Origin: Cyanidium caldarium
Lineage: Eukaryota; Rhodophyta; Bangiophyceae; Cyanidiales; Cyanidiaceae
Direction: 5' to 3'
Length of the DNA: 64,000 nucleotides
NCBI GenBank assembly: GCA_026184775.1
Contig: JANCYW010000003.1
Coordinates: 434,001-498,000, forward strand
Shown: piece by piece, positions 45,410 to 55,000 of the stretch
Layout of the letters: the number at the start of each line of letters is the position of its first letter
Position numbering within the stretch: position 1 is the first letter of the stretch
The notes under the pieces: model-generated
Told to the model about the DNA's origin: nothing
Seen by the model: only the letters and a program-made list of their open reading frames with translations
Database searches by the model: none
Position numbers and translations under genes: made by a program

Positions 45410-45955
45410 TCACTCTAACGGCAGAAATTCGTAGGCGTGCCACGAGCCCAGCGCACAAATATCCTCCGCTCGCTTGCAGTGCTGTTGCACTTCACGCTCA
45501 CTCCAGTCACCGATGCGTTGTGCCGGGTTGCCGCCGTACCGCCCGCCCGACTCCAGCAACGCACCGGGCGGTATCACGGTACGCGGTTCGGTGCACAGCT
45601 CGTCGGCCAGCTGCGCGCCCTCGCCCACCACCGTCCCGTCCCCAAGCGCCACCCGGTTGCCCACCTGAACCCCCGTGCCCAGGCCACAGCCAGCCCCAAC
45701 CACACACCAACTGCCCAGCTGCACCGCAGCCGACACCACCGTGTTCTCCCCGACGACAGTGTATCCGCCGAGTCGGATCAAGCGCTCCGGATCCAGGTGG
45801 TCGCCGCGCAACACCGCGTTGGGCATGATGAACACGTGGTCCGCCAGCGCCACGTTTCCTATCACCGTCGCTGACGGCGACACGTGCGCGTTCGGCATCA
45901 CGAACGGACGCACCCGGTCCCGAACCAGCGACACCAGCGTGCGCAGACCGGACAT
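45410..45955 (-). CDS. Left-handed beta-helix protein (gamma-CA/dynactin-p25-like)
   Basis: A 181-residue hexapeptide-repeat protein. The repeats begin with VSPSATVIGNVALADHVFIMPNAVLRGD and continue through GGYTVVGENTVVSAAVQLGSWCVVGAGCGL. The C-terminal part reads IPPGALLESGGRYGGNPAQRIGDWSEREVQQHC and ends WHAYEFLPLE. The GNPA...W closing is gamma-carbonic-anhydrase-like, while the FLPL end and NAVLRGD resemble dynactin p25. The three zinc-binding histidines of active gamma-CA are not seen, so catalysis is unlikely. It may be a structural partner, for example in complex I's CA domain. Confidence 0.6.
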   Translation of the reverse strand: MSGLRTLVSLVRDRVRPFVMPNAHVSPSATVIGNVALADHVFIMPNAVLRGDHLDPERLIRLGGYTVVGENTVVSAAVQLGSWCVVGAGCGLGTGVQVGNRVALGDGTVVGEGAQLADELCTEPRTVIPPGALLESGGRYGGNPAQRIGDWSEREVQQHCKRAEDICALGSWHAYEFLPLE

Positions 45956-46287
45956 GGCGGCAGGGACGGTGAGCGACAGCCGAGCCGCCTGACGACCTGT
46001 GTCCTTCGTGGCACGCCACCCAACTTGCTCCTCGTCACCTCTATCGCCTTTCTGTAACCAACGTATACAACCTGCCCTCGTCTCGAGTGGCCTCTCTGCG
46101 TGCAACCCTTGACCTTCCCCGCTGCTTCCCACCGCACCCGACTGTGCCACGGCCAGGCGGAGGCACGCACGCACACACGCACACACGCACGCCTGGGCGC
46201 GGGGGAATTCCGGCCGGTCGGGGCGTCGGGGCGTGTGGCATCCGCGGGGTGAGCACCAGAGTGCGCAAGTGTCCATCGGGCAGCGTG
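45956..46287. other. Divergent promoter with CA-rich tract
   Basis: This lies between the beta-helix protein and LepA. A short CACACG-type repeat (GCACGCACGCACACACGCACACACGCACGC) occupies about 46163-46193. No gene is called. Confidence 0.45.
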
Positions 46288-48432
46288 ATGGATAGGGACA
46301 GTATGGCTTTCGGAGTGTGCGTGTCGGTGAATGGCACGACGAAGGCTTCACCCTGGTGTAACGAGGCGCCTCTTTGTGTCGGGCAACGCTCGTCGACGCT
46401 GCAGGGCATCACCCGGCGAGAGCGCTGGCGAGCGGCACGTTGTCTGCGGGCCGCCGCACCGTTGTCGCCGTCGTCGTCACCGTCGCCGAAGACGACCAAT
46501 GCCGCGGCAACGACCCCCGTTGGATCCAATGGGGCGCCGCCTTCGAGACGTTCCGACGTCCCCGGCGGCCGCGCCCAGGAGGCCGAGGCGGCAGCGTCGA
46601 ACCGGTACGTGCAAGTGCCGCCGAGCCACATTCGCAACTTTTGTATCACCGCGCACGTGGACGCCGGAAAATCCACCCTGGCTGACCGACTGCTGGAGCG
46701 CACCGGGGCCGTCAGCGCGCGTGAGATGAAGGCGCAGTATCTGGACTCGCTGGACTTGGAACGGGAGCGCGGCATCACCGTCAAGTTGCAGGCGGCACGT
46801 ATGAATTATGTGGCCCAGGACGGACAGCAGTACGTGCTGAACTTGATCGACACGCCCGGTCACGTCGATTTTGCGTACGAGGTGTCCCGTTCGCTGCAGG
46901 CGTGCGAGGGCGCGCTGCTGTTGGTGGACGCCACCAAGGGCGTCGAGGCGCAGACGCTGGCCAACGCCTACCTGGCCATCGAGAACAACCTGGAGATTGT
47001 GCCGGTGCTGAACAAGATCGATCTGCCGGCGGCGAACCTCGATATGGCCGCCGAGGACGTGCAGAACGTGATCGGGCTGGACATGTCCAACGCCGTGCGC
47101 ACCTCCGCCAAAATGGGCATCGGCATCGAGGAGACGCTGGAGGCGGTGGTGCGCTACGTGCCGCCGCCGGATGCCTCTGGCGCCGCCAAGCCGTTGCGGG
47201 CGCTGATTTTCGACAGCGCCTACGACGAGTATCGCGGTGTGGTGGTGTTCTTCCGGGTGGTGGACGGGCGGGTGTGCCGCGGCGATCGCATCCGTTTCAT
47301 GGCCAACGGCAAGGAGTATGTGGTGGACGAGCTGGGCGTGCGCTCGCCCAAACCGCTGTCGGTCGACGAGTTGGGCGTGGGCGAGGTCGGCTACCTGCTG
47401 GCCAGCATCAAGACCGTGGCCGATGCGCGCGTGGGCGACACCATCACCATGGCGCGCACGCCGGCCACCACGCCGCTGCCGGGCTACAAGGAGGTGAAGC
47501 CGATGGTGTTCAGCGGGGTGTTTCCGGCCAACGCCGATCAGTACGCGCAGCTGAAAGACGCGCTGGAGAAACTCAAGTTGAACGACGCGGCGCTGCAGTA
47601 CGAGAGCGAGAGCTCGCCGGCGCTCGGCTTTGGGTTTCGCTGCGGTTTCCTGGGTCTGCTGCACCTGGATGTGGTGATCGAACGGTTGGAGAGCGAGTAC
47701 GGCCTGCAACTGATCACCACGGCGCCCTCGGTGTTGTATCGCGTGCACACCACCAAGGGCGAGGTGCGCCCCATCGACAACCCGACGCACCTGCCGCCGC
47801 TCACCCGCATCGAGCGCATCGAGGAGCCGTACACGCGCATCGAAATGGTGACGCCGGCGGAGTATGTCGGCCCGCTGATGGAGCTGGCGCAGCATCGGCG
47901 CGGCGAATTCCGCGACATGCGCTACCTGGCGGATCATCGGACGGTGTTGGTGTACGAGATGCCGCTGTCGGAGATGGTGAGCGACTTTTTCGACCAGCTC
48001 AAATCGCGCAGCAAGGGCTACGCCGGCCTCGACTACCGATTGGCGGACTATCGCACGAGCCAGCTGGTGAAATTGGACGTTGCCATTCACGGCGAGGTGG
48101 TCGACGCCATGAGCGTGATCTGTCACCGCGACTCGGCGCAGGCGATCGGTCGCAGTCTGTGTACGCGCCTGCTGGATATGATCCCGCGACAGCAGTTCAA
48201 GGTGGCGATTCAGGCGCGCATCGGCGCCAAGGTGATTGCCGCGGAGCATCTGAGCGCGTTACGGAAAGACGTGACCGCCAAGTTGTACGGCGGGGATGTC
48301 ACGCGGAAGAAGAAGCTGCTGGAGAAGCAGAAGCGCGGGAAGAAGTTGGCCGCGGAGCGAGCATTGAGCAGCGGGATACGGGTGCCGGCCGAGGCGTATC
48401 GGGCGATTCTGACCGCCAAGCGCGACGAGTGA
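46288..48432 (+). CDS. LEPA: Elongation factor 4 / LepA GTPase, plastid-type
   Basis: A 714-residue translational GTPase that back-translocates ribosomes. It has G1 [11 protein letters not shown]2 [10 protein letters not shown]3 [12 protein letters not shown] and G4 NKIDLP, then domains II and III, and the LepA-specific C-terminal domain with [20 protein letters not shown] and [44 protein letters not shown]. The first ~110 residues are Arg/Ser-rich with few acids. One possible start, at 46303, begins MAFGV; a phenylalanine near the N-terminus is a known feature of red-algal plastid transit peptides. That makes chloroplast LepA more likely than mitochondrial Guf1, though the difference is inferred. 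Confidence 0.95.
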   Translation: MDRDSMAFGVCVSVNGTTKASPWCNEAPLCVGQRSSTLQGITRRERWRAARCLRAAAPLSPSSSPSPKTTNAAATTPVGSNGAPPSRRSDVPGGRAQEAEAAASNRYVQVPPSHIRNFCITAHVDAGKSTLADRLLERTGAVSAREMKAQYLDSLDLERERGITVKLQAARMNYVAQDGQQYVLNLIDTPGHVDFAYEVSRSLQACEGALLLVDATKGVEAQTLANAYLAIENNLEIVPVLNKIDLPAANLDMAAEDVQNVIGLDMSNAVRTSAKMGIGIEETLEAVVRYVPPPDASGAAKPLRALIFDSAYDEYRGVVVFFRVVDGRVCRGDRIRFMANGKEYVVDELGVRSPKPLSVDELGVGEVGYLLASIKTVADARVGDTITMARTPATTPLPGYKEVKPMVFSGVFPANADQYAQLKDALEKLKLNDAALQYESESSPALGFGFRCGFLGLLHLDVVIERLESEYGLQLITTAPSVLYRVHTTKGEVRPIDNPTHLPPLTRIERIEEPYTRIEMVTPAEYVGPLMELAQHRRGEFRDMRYLADHRTVLVYEMPLSEMVSDFFDQLKSRSKGYAGLDYRLADYRTSQLVKLDVAIHGEVVDAMSVICHRDSAQAIGRSLCTRLLDMIPRQQFKVAIQARIGAKVIAAEHLSALRKDVTAKLYGGDVTRKKKLLEKQKRGKKLAAERALSSGIRVPAEAYRAILTAKRDE

Positions 48433-48515
48433 GGGAGATGCGTGTGTGTTGGTCACTGGCGGTGGATGTTTAGCGCTGCTGCCCCGGTTGCCTCTCCCGC
48501 ACACCTGGACGCCGC

Positions 48516-50174
48516 CTAGAAGCTGCTGTTCAGCAGTCGGTCCAGCGCCGCGGACACGTTGCCCCCGGTGGCGCGCAACGCGGTGATACAAGCGTCTGTG
48601 TCGTAAAAGCCCATCTCGCGCAACTGTTGCAGCTGCGTTGCAAAGTGCTGTTCCAACTGTTCACGCGTCATCGAGACGGTCGGATCGGGTGGCGGTGGCG
48701 ATGCCGCGGCAGCACCGCCGGGGCGATCCCCCGGATTGGGGAACATGAACGGTGGCGGGGCGGCGTACGGCGCGCTGGCCGCACCCTCGTACCCGCCCTC
48801 TCGCAGCGCCGTCAGGATGAGGTGGTGGAAACGCAACTGCGCTTCCTGCAGCGCCAGGGCGGCGCGGAAGAAATCCGCTGAGAAGAGCCGCCGCCGAAAC
48901 TCCGGGTCCTGCAGCGCGCGCTGCATTTGCGGATTTTGCGCGGCCATCGCCGCCACCATCGGGTTGGACCACATGTACGCGTCCGACGAGACGATCTGCT
49001 CCTGCACCATGTGCAGCAGCTCGGGGTTGTCGACGATGGAGCGCATCGCCTGCAGCACCGCGTCCTGGGAGATGGCCCCGAACGGGCCGCGGGAGCCGTC
49101 GGCCGGGGTCTGTCCCGCGGCGGCGGCAGCGCCGAATATGTTGGAAGACGGCGGTTGCTGTTGTTGCGCGCTGTTGGTGCCGGTGCCCGGCGCGGCCGGA
49201 TTCGTTGCGCCCAACAGCGGCAGCTGCGTTTGCTGTTGATGCTGCTGCTGCTGCTGGGTGGCGGTGGCGACATTCTCCAGCGGCACCTGCAAGTCCGAAT
49301 ACATACGCCGCAGCGCATCGAAACCGCCGGGCATCGCCTCCAGGTTGGCCATCGCGCGGTCATTGTTGCGCATCATCTCCTGCATCAGGCGCGGATTGCG
49401 CATCATCTGCATCGTCTGTCGCAACACCGTCGGGTCGCTGAGCAGGTGCGCGATTTCCGGGTTCTGATTCACCAGATCACGCACCTGCGGGTTGGCCATC
49501 ATAAGCGAACGCATCAGCTCCGGGTTCTCCGCCATCGAATCCATCAGCGGACTGTTCAGCAGCTCCTGCATCGCCCCCGGATTGGCCAACAATTGCTGTT
49601 GCAGCTGCTGCTGGAAACTGGGCGCGGCGGCATCACCACCACCACCGCCACCACCAGCAGCAGCGCCAATGCCTCCCAGCATTCCCAGGCCCGCCGCGGC
49701 ACCGCCGCCTGTTCCTGGCGGCACGAACATATCGAAACTGGTGGCGCCCACTCCGGCCGGGGCGCCGCCGCCACTATCCGCCGCTCCCGATGCCGGGGTC
49801 GGCGGCGGCGGCGGCGGCGCCCCGGCGGGAGCCGTCGCTGCACCGGTGCTCGCTCCTGCTCCCGCTGCCGGCCGTGCCCCGCGCACCAGGTGCATCGTGT
49901 GCCCGCTCTCCAGTCCGTGCTTGTCGCACAGCTCCTGCATCCGCTCGTCATCCTTCAGTACGCGGCCTTTGTAGATCAGCCGCATGGTGTCCGCCGGAAA
50001 CCCGCTGGGCTTTTCCAGACGCTGCTTCAGCACTGATACATTCTCCTCCAGCGACTCCACCTCCACCGTGAACTTGCCGCCCGTGCTCGACTTGACGTTC
50101 AGCGTCAGCACCGCATCGCCGTCGCCGCCAGTCTTTCCGTCCGTCGTCGACGGATCAGGACCCGACGACTGCAT
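48516..50174 (-). CDS. Ubiquilin / Dsk2 proteasome shuttle
   Basis: A 552-residue shuttle that delivers ubiquitylated proteins to the proteasome. It opens with a ubiquitin-like domain (about 22-95: LNVKSSTGGKFTVEVE, RLIYKGRVLKDD). STI1-type Met/Asn/Pro-rich repeats follow (MRSLMMANPQVRDLVNQNPEIAHLLSDP, LMQEMMRNNDRAMANLE, MVAAMAAQNPQMQRALQDP). A UBA domain closes the protein (FATQLQQLREMGFYDTDACITALRATGGNVSAALDRLL). Gly/Ala/Gln-rich linkers are typical. An in-frame GTG upstream was not used. The order of domains and length match the family. Confidence 0.95.
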   Translation of the reverse strand: MQSSGPDPSTTDGKTGGDGDAVLTLNVKSSTGGKFTVEVESLEENVSVLKQRLEKPSGFPADTMRLIYKGRVLKDDERMQELCDKHGLESGHTMHLVRGARPAAGAGASTGAATAPAGAPPPPPPTPASGAADSGGGAPAGVGATSFDMFVPPGTGGGAAAGLGMLGGIGAAAGGGGGGGDAAAPSFQQQLQQQLLANPGAMQELLNSPLMDSMAENPELMRSLMMANPQVRDLVNQNPEIAHLLSDPTVLRQTMQMMRNPRLMQEMMRNNDRAMANLEAMPGGFDALRRMYSDLQVPLENVATATQQQQQHQQQTQLPLLGATNPAAPGTGTNSAQQQQPPSSNIFGAAAAAGQTPADGSRGPFGAISQDAVLQAMRSIVDNPELLHMVQEQIVSSDAYMWSNPMVAAMAAQNPQMQRALQDPEFRRRLFSADFFRAALALQEAQLRFHHLILTALREGGYEGAASAPYAAPPPFMFPNPGDRPGGAAAASPPPPDPTVSMTREQLEQHFATQLQQLREMGFYDTDACITALRATGGNVSAALDRLLNSSF

Positions 50175-50678
50175 ACTTGTCGTGAGAAAAAGGTGGAGCG
50201 TGCCCGATTCCGATTCGTTCCGGTCGGCGGCTGTGTCTGGGTCGATCACACCCACCGCTGGCGCTGAAACCTGTGGAGCGCCTCCCCAGCCACCTCGTTT
50301 GAGCGTTCCGATCCCCGACACGCTTCCCGACGAGCTTCAGAGTAAACACCACGTGTTACCACAAATACGCACTTCAGTGGGCGCCCTCGGCGGCGTCAAA
50401 CTCGTTGTCGATGGGTGTGTCCCACAGCAGCAACACGCTCGACCACCACGCTGCGCTTTCGGTTGTCGAATGCGGGGCGGTCTGTGGCCGTGGGCGGAAT
50501 GTCACGCGCGTGTGACGTCCCGAGTGAATCGGAATTCCGTCGAACATCATTGCGCGCAGCGGGGAACCGCGCTCATCGAGTCGCATGTCCGGTGGGTGTC
50601 ACGGGTGGGGAGCCGCCTGTGCACGGACAGCTGACCTTCCGCGGACCACTCTGCGCCCTACTTCATCTCACGGAAATT
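50175..50678. other. Divergent promoter with a doubtful small ORF
   Basis: This lies between ubiquilin and the TMBIM gene. A 70-codon minus frame at 50374-50586 starts with ATG and ends ...LLLWDTPIDNEF then DAAEGAH. The DTxDNEF-like bit faintly recalls protein phosphatase inhibitor 3 (WxxDTVDNEF), but the rest does not fit. It may be a small gene; support is weak. No RNA gene was recognised. Confidence 0.3.
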
Positions 50679-51494
50679 ATGGCGGACAAATTGGAGTATG
50701 CGTCGGTGGGGGAGTCGGCGGCGCGGTACGACAAGGAGGCGGGCGCGGCCTGGACGGTGAGCGGCAGCGGGTACGGTATCGAGGACTTCGAGGTGGGCAC
50801 CACAGTGGCTTCGTGCGTGGCGCGTATTCGGCTGGACTTTTTGCGGAAGGTGTACTCGGTGCTGACGTTGCAAATCGGCGGCACTGCGCTGCTGGCCGTG
50901 TTGTTCATGTTCGTAACGCCGCTGAACGCGTGGATACTGCAGGCGGGCGGCTGGGTGTTGTGGCCGTGCTTTGTCGGCGCCATCGCCACGCTCATCGCGC
51001 TACAGTGTTTGCGCAACGACGCCAAGGCCAGCTTGCGGTTACTGACCGCCTTTACCTTTTTCGAGGCCATGACCATCTCGCTGGTGTGCGCGGCGTTCGC
51101 GGCGTCCGGCTTGGGCTATGTGGTGTTTCAGGCGGCGCTGCTGACCGGCCTGGTGTTTGGCTCGCTCACCGTGTACTGCTGGAAGAGTCAGCGGGACTTT
51201 AGCTTCCTGGGTGGCTTTCTGTGGGCGACGCTGCTGGTGGTGCTGGGCGCGTCGCTGCTGAACGGGCTGCTGGGGTTGACCGGCGCCTTCTCGCCCGGCC
51301 TGGCGTTTGGCACCAGCGTGCTGTCGGCGCTGCTCTTTAGCGGATACATCCTGTTCGACACCAGTCTGTTGATTCACCACCTGAGTCCCGACGATTGGGT
51401 GGTCGCCTGCGTGTCACTCTACCTGGACGTGATCAATCTGTTTGTGAACCTGCTTCAAATTTTGGCGCGCCTTCAATCCAGCAGCGACAACTGA
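50679..51494 (+). CDS. Bax-inhibitor-1 family membrane protein (TMBIM4/LFG4-like)
   Basis: A 271-residue protein with seven membrane helices after a soluble N-terminus of about 45 residues. The family motifs IRLDFLRKVYSVLTLQI, LLTAFTFFEAMTISLVCA, FSGYILFDTSLLIHH and LYLDVINLFVNLLQIL are present. TMBIM proteins are calcium-leak channel-like proteins of ER, Golgi or other inner membranes that limit cell death. Its last 39 bases (51456-51494) are part of a direct repeat whose partner lies 4.0 kb downstream, beyond the Fanzor gene. The gene itself looks whole. Confidence 0.93.
   Translation: MADKLEYASVGESAARYDKEAGAAWTVSGSGYGIEDFEVGTTVASCVARIRLDFLRKVYSVLTLQIGGTALLAVLFMFVTPLNAWILQAGGWVLWPCFVGAIATLIALQCLRNDAKASLRLLTAFTFFEAMTISLVCAAFAASGLGYVVFQAALLTGLVFGSLTVYCWKSQRDFSFLGGFLWATLLVVLGASLLNGLLGLTGAFSPGLAFGTSVLSALLFSGYILFDTSLLIHHLSPDDWVVACVSLYLDVINLFVNLLQILARLQSSSDN
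51456..51494 (+). repeat. Direct repeat, copy 1 (end of the TMBIM gene)
   Basis: The final 39 bases of the TMBIM coding region, from CAAATTTTGGCGCGC through CCAGCAGCGACAACTGA with the stop codon. It aligns to copy 2 at 55457-55493 with two long matching blocks: CAAATTyTGGCGCGC, and CCAGCAGCGAyAACTGA. The middle 5-7 bases differ. The two copies are 4,001 bases apart and bracket the Fanzor region. Confidence 0.8.
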
Positions 51495-51540
51495 AGCTGC
51501 ACGGGAGGCATGTAGTAAAGCGGTGCTGCTTGCAGTGATT

Positions 51541-51651
51541 GGCCTCGCCCGCACAACACACCGAACACATCTTACTGGTGCACGCCTCGTTGATGAGGTA
51601 CACGTCGTAGCCACAACGCAGAAACAGCTCGCGCCACCTCTTGCCCTTCAT
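51541..51651 (-). pseudogene. Fanzor remnant, opposite orientation
   Basis: About 110 bases on the minus strand translate to a stretch containing RCGYDVYLINEACTSKMCSVCCAG. This aligns to GYDVRLINEAYTSERCSVCCCAG of the neighbouring Fanzor (about nt 54792-54900) at roughly 78% DNA identity. It includes the catalytic-glutamate and first zinc-ribbon region only. Homology stops just past the GEA/GET position on one side and near AAGGGC on the other. It therefore comes from a related but distinct Fanzor copy, and it is inverted relative to the intact gene. Confidence 0.8.
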
Positions 51652-51948
51652 CCTCGTGCTGCTGCGCGAGCGTTGTAAGCCCTAAGACATGTCGTTGTAG
51701 CCATCCCCTGCTTGTCATGCGCCCAAGATCGCTGTGTCATTCTTGCTCCCGCCCGGCCCCTGACCCTCCAATCGCTCATTCCATCACCGCCGATTCGCGC
51801 GACGCGTCCTCTCCGGCACCCTCACTATCTGTTTCTTCCGCGACTTGTCATCGCTCCCCGCGCCCCGTGGCGCACTCCCCGTGGCCCCTGGGGCACCCAC
51901 CCGGCAGCCGTGGCGGCCAGCGCCCCGAGGGCGTACGAGCCCCCGGAA

Positions 51949-52043
51949 ATGGGCAAGGCGACGCGTGAAATCATGGAGGAGAAGCACGAGGAGATGTTGA
52001 AGCGCTTGCTCCAGCTGCAGAAGGACCGACCCTGGGCACCCGG
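51949..52043 (+). other. Coding-like stretch just upstream of Fanzor start
   Basis: From ATG 51949 a frame reads MGKATREIMEEKHEEML then KRLLQLQKDRPWAP, a charged helix with clear coding character. It runs into a different phase from the Fanzor ATG at 52071. In the Fanzor phase, the codons before 52071 also look coding (RNLSFARLLMEEMKW). A one-base shift near 52035-52043 would explain both. No GT...AG intron is visible between them. The native Fanzor start may therefore lie at 51949, with a small frameshift or sequencing error in this copy. Confidence 0.45.
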
Positions 52044-52070
52044 CGCAACCTGTCCTTCGCGCGGCTGCTG

Positions 52071-55000
52071 ATGGAGGAAATGAAGTGGGAGGACAGGTTT
52101 CATCGCCTGAAGCAGCAGTTTGACGGGCTGCGGGTGAAGTTGCGGGGCCCGCATCATATGCTGAATGTGTCTATCGAGATCGTCGACTTGTCGGCGGCGG
52201 CCATGGGCAGGGTATTCACTGACGCGGAGCTGAAGAAGCTGTTCAGGAAGCACAAGATGTCGCACGGCAGGAAGCCGCACGTGTACACCTTGCTCACACG
52301 GACTCTGGAGAAGAGGCTCATCAAGCCGGCGGACGTGGCGGCCACCCTGGAAGCACGTTTTGGGGAAGCGACACAGATGGCGCCAGCAGCAACGGTAGTG
52401 TTGCTCGACATCGAGTCGCCACCAGGGACCGAGGATGGCAAGCAGGAACTGTCGGCGGTGCCGCGAATGCCCACCTACACCAAGTACGAGCTGTGGCGCA
52501 TGTTGCTGCTGGACGGCCACGATGCCTCTCCGGTATGGGGGTGCCGCAAGCTGCTGCTGCTGCTGCTGGCGTTCCGTAAACGCCTCATCAGCGAGGATGC
52601 GTTTCTGTTCAACCTTCTTGGTCGGGTGCTGGCGGTGATGAAGTCGCACAAGCTGGCACTGGAGACGTTGCTGTGCAGTGGGGACACCCTAACGATCATC
52701 GAGGACGCGGTGCAGCGGATGAACGTGCTGCGGGGGCACGCGATGCGCCTGGCGCACTACTTCGCGGTGCACTGTCTGGAGGCGGGGCGGGAGTTGCCGC
52801 CGCTGACCCGCGACTTTTACGTGGCGGCGCTGTATGCGGTGTCGCGGGAGGGTCTGCCGCACAATCCGTCGGGTCTGCAGCGCGGGGTGAAGGAGTTTTT
52901 CGATGCAGAGTACAAGCTCACGATGGGCGAGGATGGCGAACCGGAGCTGGTCTCGCGGGAGAGACGGGTAGAACCCATCCTATTTGAGGGTGCGCAGCTG
53001 GCGGTGAACGCGGAGAACAACATCCGAGAGCACTTGGTGCAGCACTTGTGCCGCCTGGTGAATGTGCACTTCCAGGTGCCGGAGCTGGTGAAGCAGGTGT
53101 GGAGCAACCCGCATCTGTCGCAGAAGCAGAAGCAGCAGCGGGTGGCGGCCACTCGGGCCGAGTTCCGCGACGTCAAGAACGACGTGCTGCAGGTGCCCAG
53201 CGGCAGCGAGCTGAAGTTCACCTGCCCGAAGAAGTATCACGCGTTTGTGCGGGAGCTGCGGGAGGCCATTCTACCCAAGGAGCACGTGTTCGCGGAGCAG
53301 GGCGTGGCCTACGACGTCAAGCGCTGCCCGCACATGTACGCGCGGGGCTTTTTGGAGCTGTGTCGTCGGCTGGAGCGGGCGGGCAGTCGTTTGCCGGCGG
53401 CGTTGCCGCTGCGGGGCTCACAGGTGCCGGGAAATATCACCATCGACACGAGGGCGTTGGTGCATTTGGTGTCGCTGGCGAGCGACGAGCCGTTGCTGGA
53501 GGCGATGGCGCGGGTGTGGAGTGCGCCGGTGTGTGATATGGTGGCGGCGGTTCCGACGGGACAGGGGGAGCAGCCGGTTGCTGCAGGATCGGCTGACCCG
53601 GCGGCAGATGATGGTGACGATGAGGGCGAGCTGGTGGACGATGACGACGCGGATGCGACGGAGACGACGATGGAGACGGAGGCCGAGCAGCCCGAGGCGC
53701 CAACGACAGGTGCGACACCCCCAAATTCCCCACGCGACCGCCTGGTGCAGGCGATATCCGCGCTGGTGCAGCAGCGCCTGTCAGCGCTGCAGGCGGGCGG
53801 CGACGATACCGCGATGGCCGTGGAGACGACTGCACGCCCAGCCAGACCCACCAGGGCGCACGGCAACGCCGAGTATTTCGCCGACCGGATGGTGGACTGG
53901 CTGGTGCGCCGCCTGCAGGAACGCCCGGGCGCCCTACCCGAGGGCGTCACCGCCACTCGTCTGCGCGACGCCCTGGCCGCACCGCTGCGCCACCTGATGG
54001 TGGGTGCGCTGCAGGACACCCTGCGGCAGTTGCGGCGGCAGGCCTATGACGGACCCTTCACCCGGGAGATCAAGGACATCGTGTGGTGGAGTCGCGGCTT
54101 CAACCTGGACCACCGCGACTTTCGGGCCGGTCCGGCAGCTGACCCGCGCTATCTGTTCCGCCACATGATCCGGACCAACCGGGTGGCGGTGTCGGTCAGT
54201 CTGGTGCGTTGCGACATGCAGGAGGCGACGCGGATGCAGCTGCGGCGGCGCGGCCCCAAACCGGTGCCGCCATGCTGCAAGTACTTGGCCGACTGCTCGG
54301 AGGAGGAGCTGGAGCGTTTTCGACGCATGCGCCTGGTGGTGATCGACCCGGGTATGGGCAAGCTGTTGCACGTGTTCGACGGCGTGGTGCAGATGCAGTA
54401 CTCGCGCTCGCAGCTGCGGGTGGAGAGCAGGCACTACAAGTTTGAGCGGAAGCTGGGGCAGCTAGCGCAGACGGCACTGAAACACGGCGGGCGGACGCAG
54501 ACGGTGGAGCAGTGGAACACCGAGCTGTCGGAGCAGTGTGCGCGGGCGATGACCACGGACGGTCAGCGGGAGTGGCTGGGCGTGGCCAACCCGCTGGACC
54601 ACGCGATGTGCGAGCACCCCTGCAACGAGGAGTATCGCCGGCTGCGGCACCAACACCGGTGCAACGAGCAACGCTCGTACGACTGGATGCTGAATCGCTT
54701 CGAAAAGTTGTATGGCAAGCCGGGCGAAGTGCTGGTGCTGTTCGGGGACTGGGATATGCGGAATCACCATCTGCGGGGCAGCCCGCCGACCAAGGGCGAG
54801 GGCATGCGCGAGTTGTCTGAGAAACGTGGTTACGATGTGCGCCTCATCAACGAGGCGTACACCAGCGAGAGGTGTTCGGTGTGTTGTTGTGCGGGTGAGA
54901 CGAAGACGTTGATGCAGCGCCCGGACAAGCGCCGCGGGAAGGAGGGCGAGATGCGCACTGTATGGCGTCTGGTGCAGTGTCAGAACACGGAGTGTGAATG

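Noticed and set aside
44049-45458. Extension of the MCM2 frame to 45458
   Set aside because: The added part is antisense to the pseudouridine synthase; MCM2 has a natural acidic N-terminus starting at 44048.
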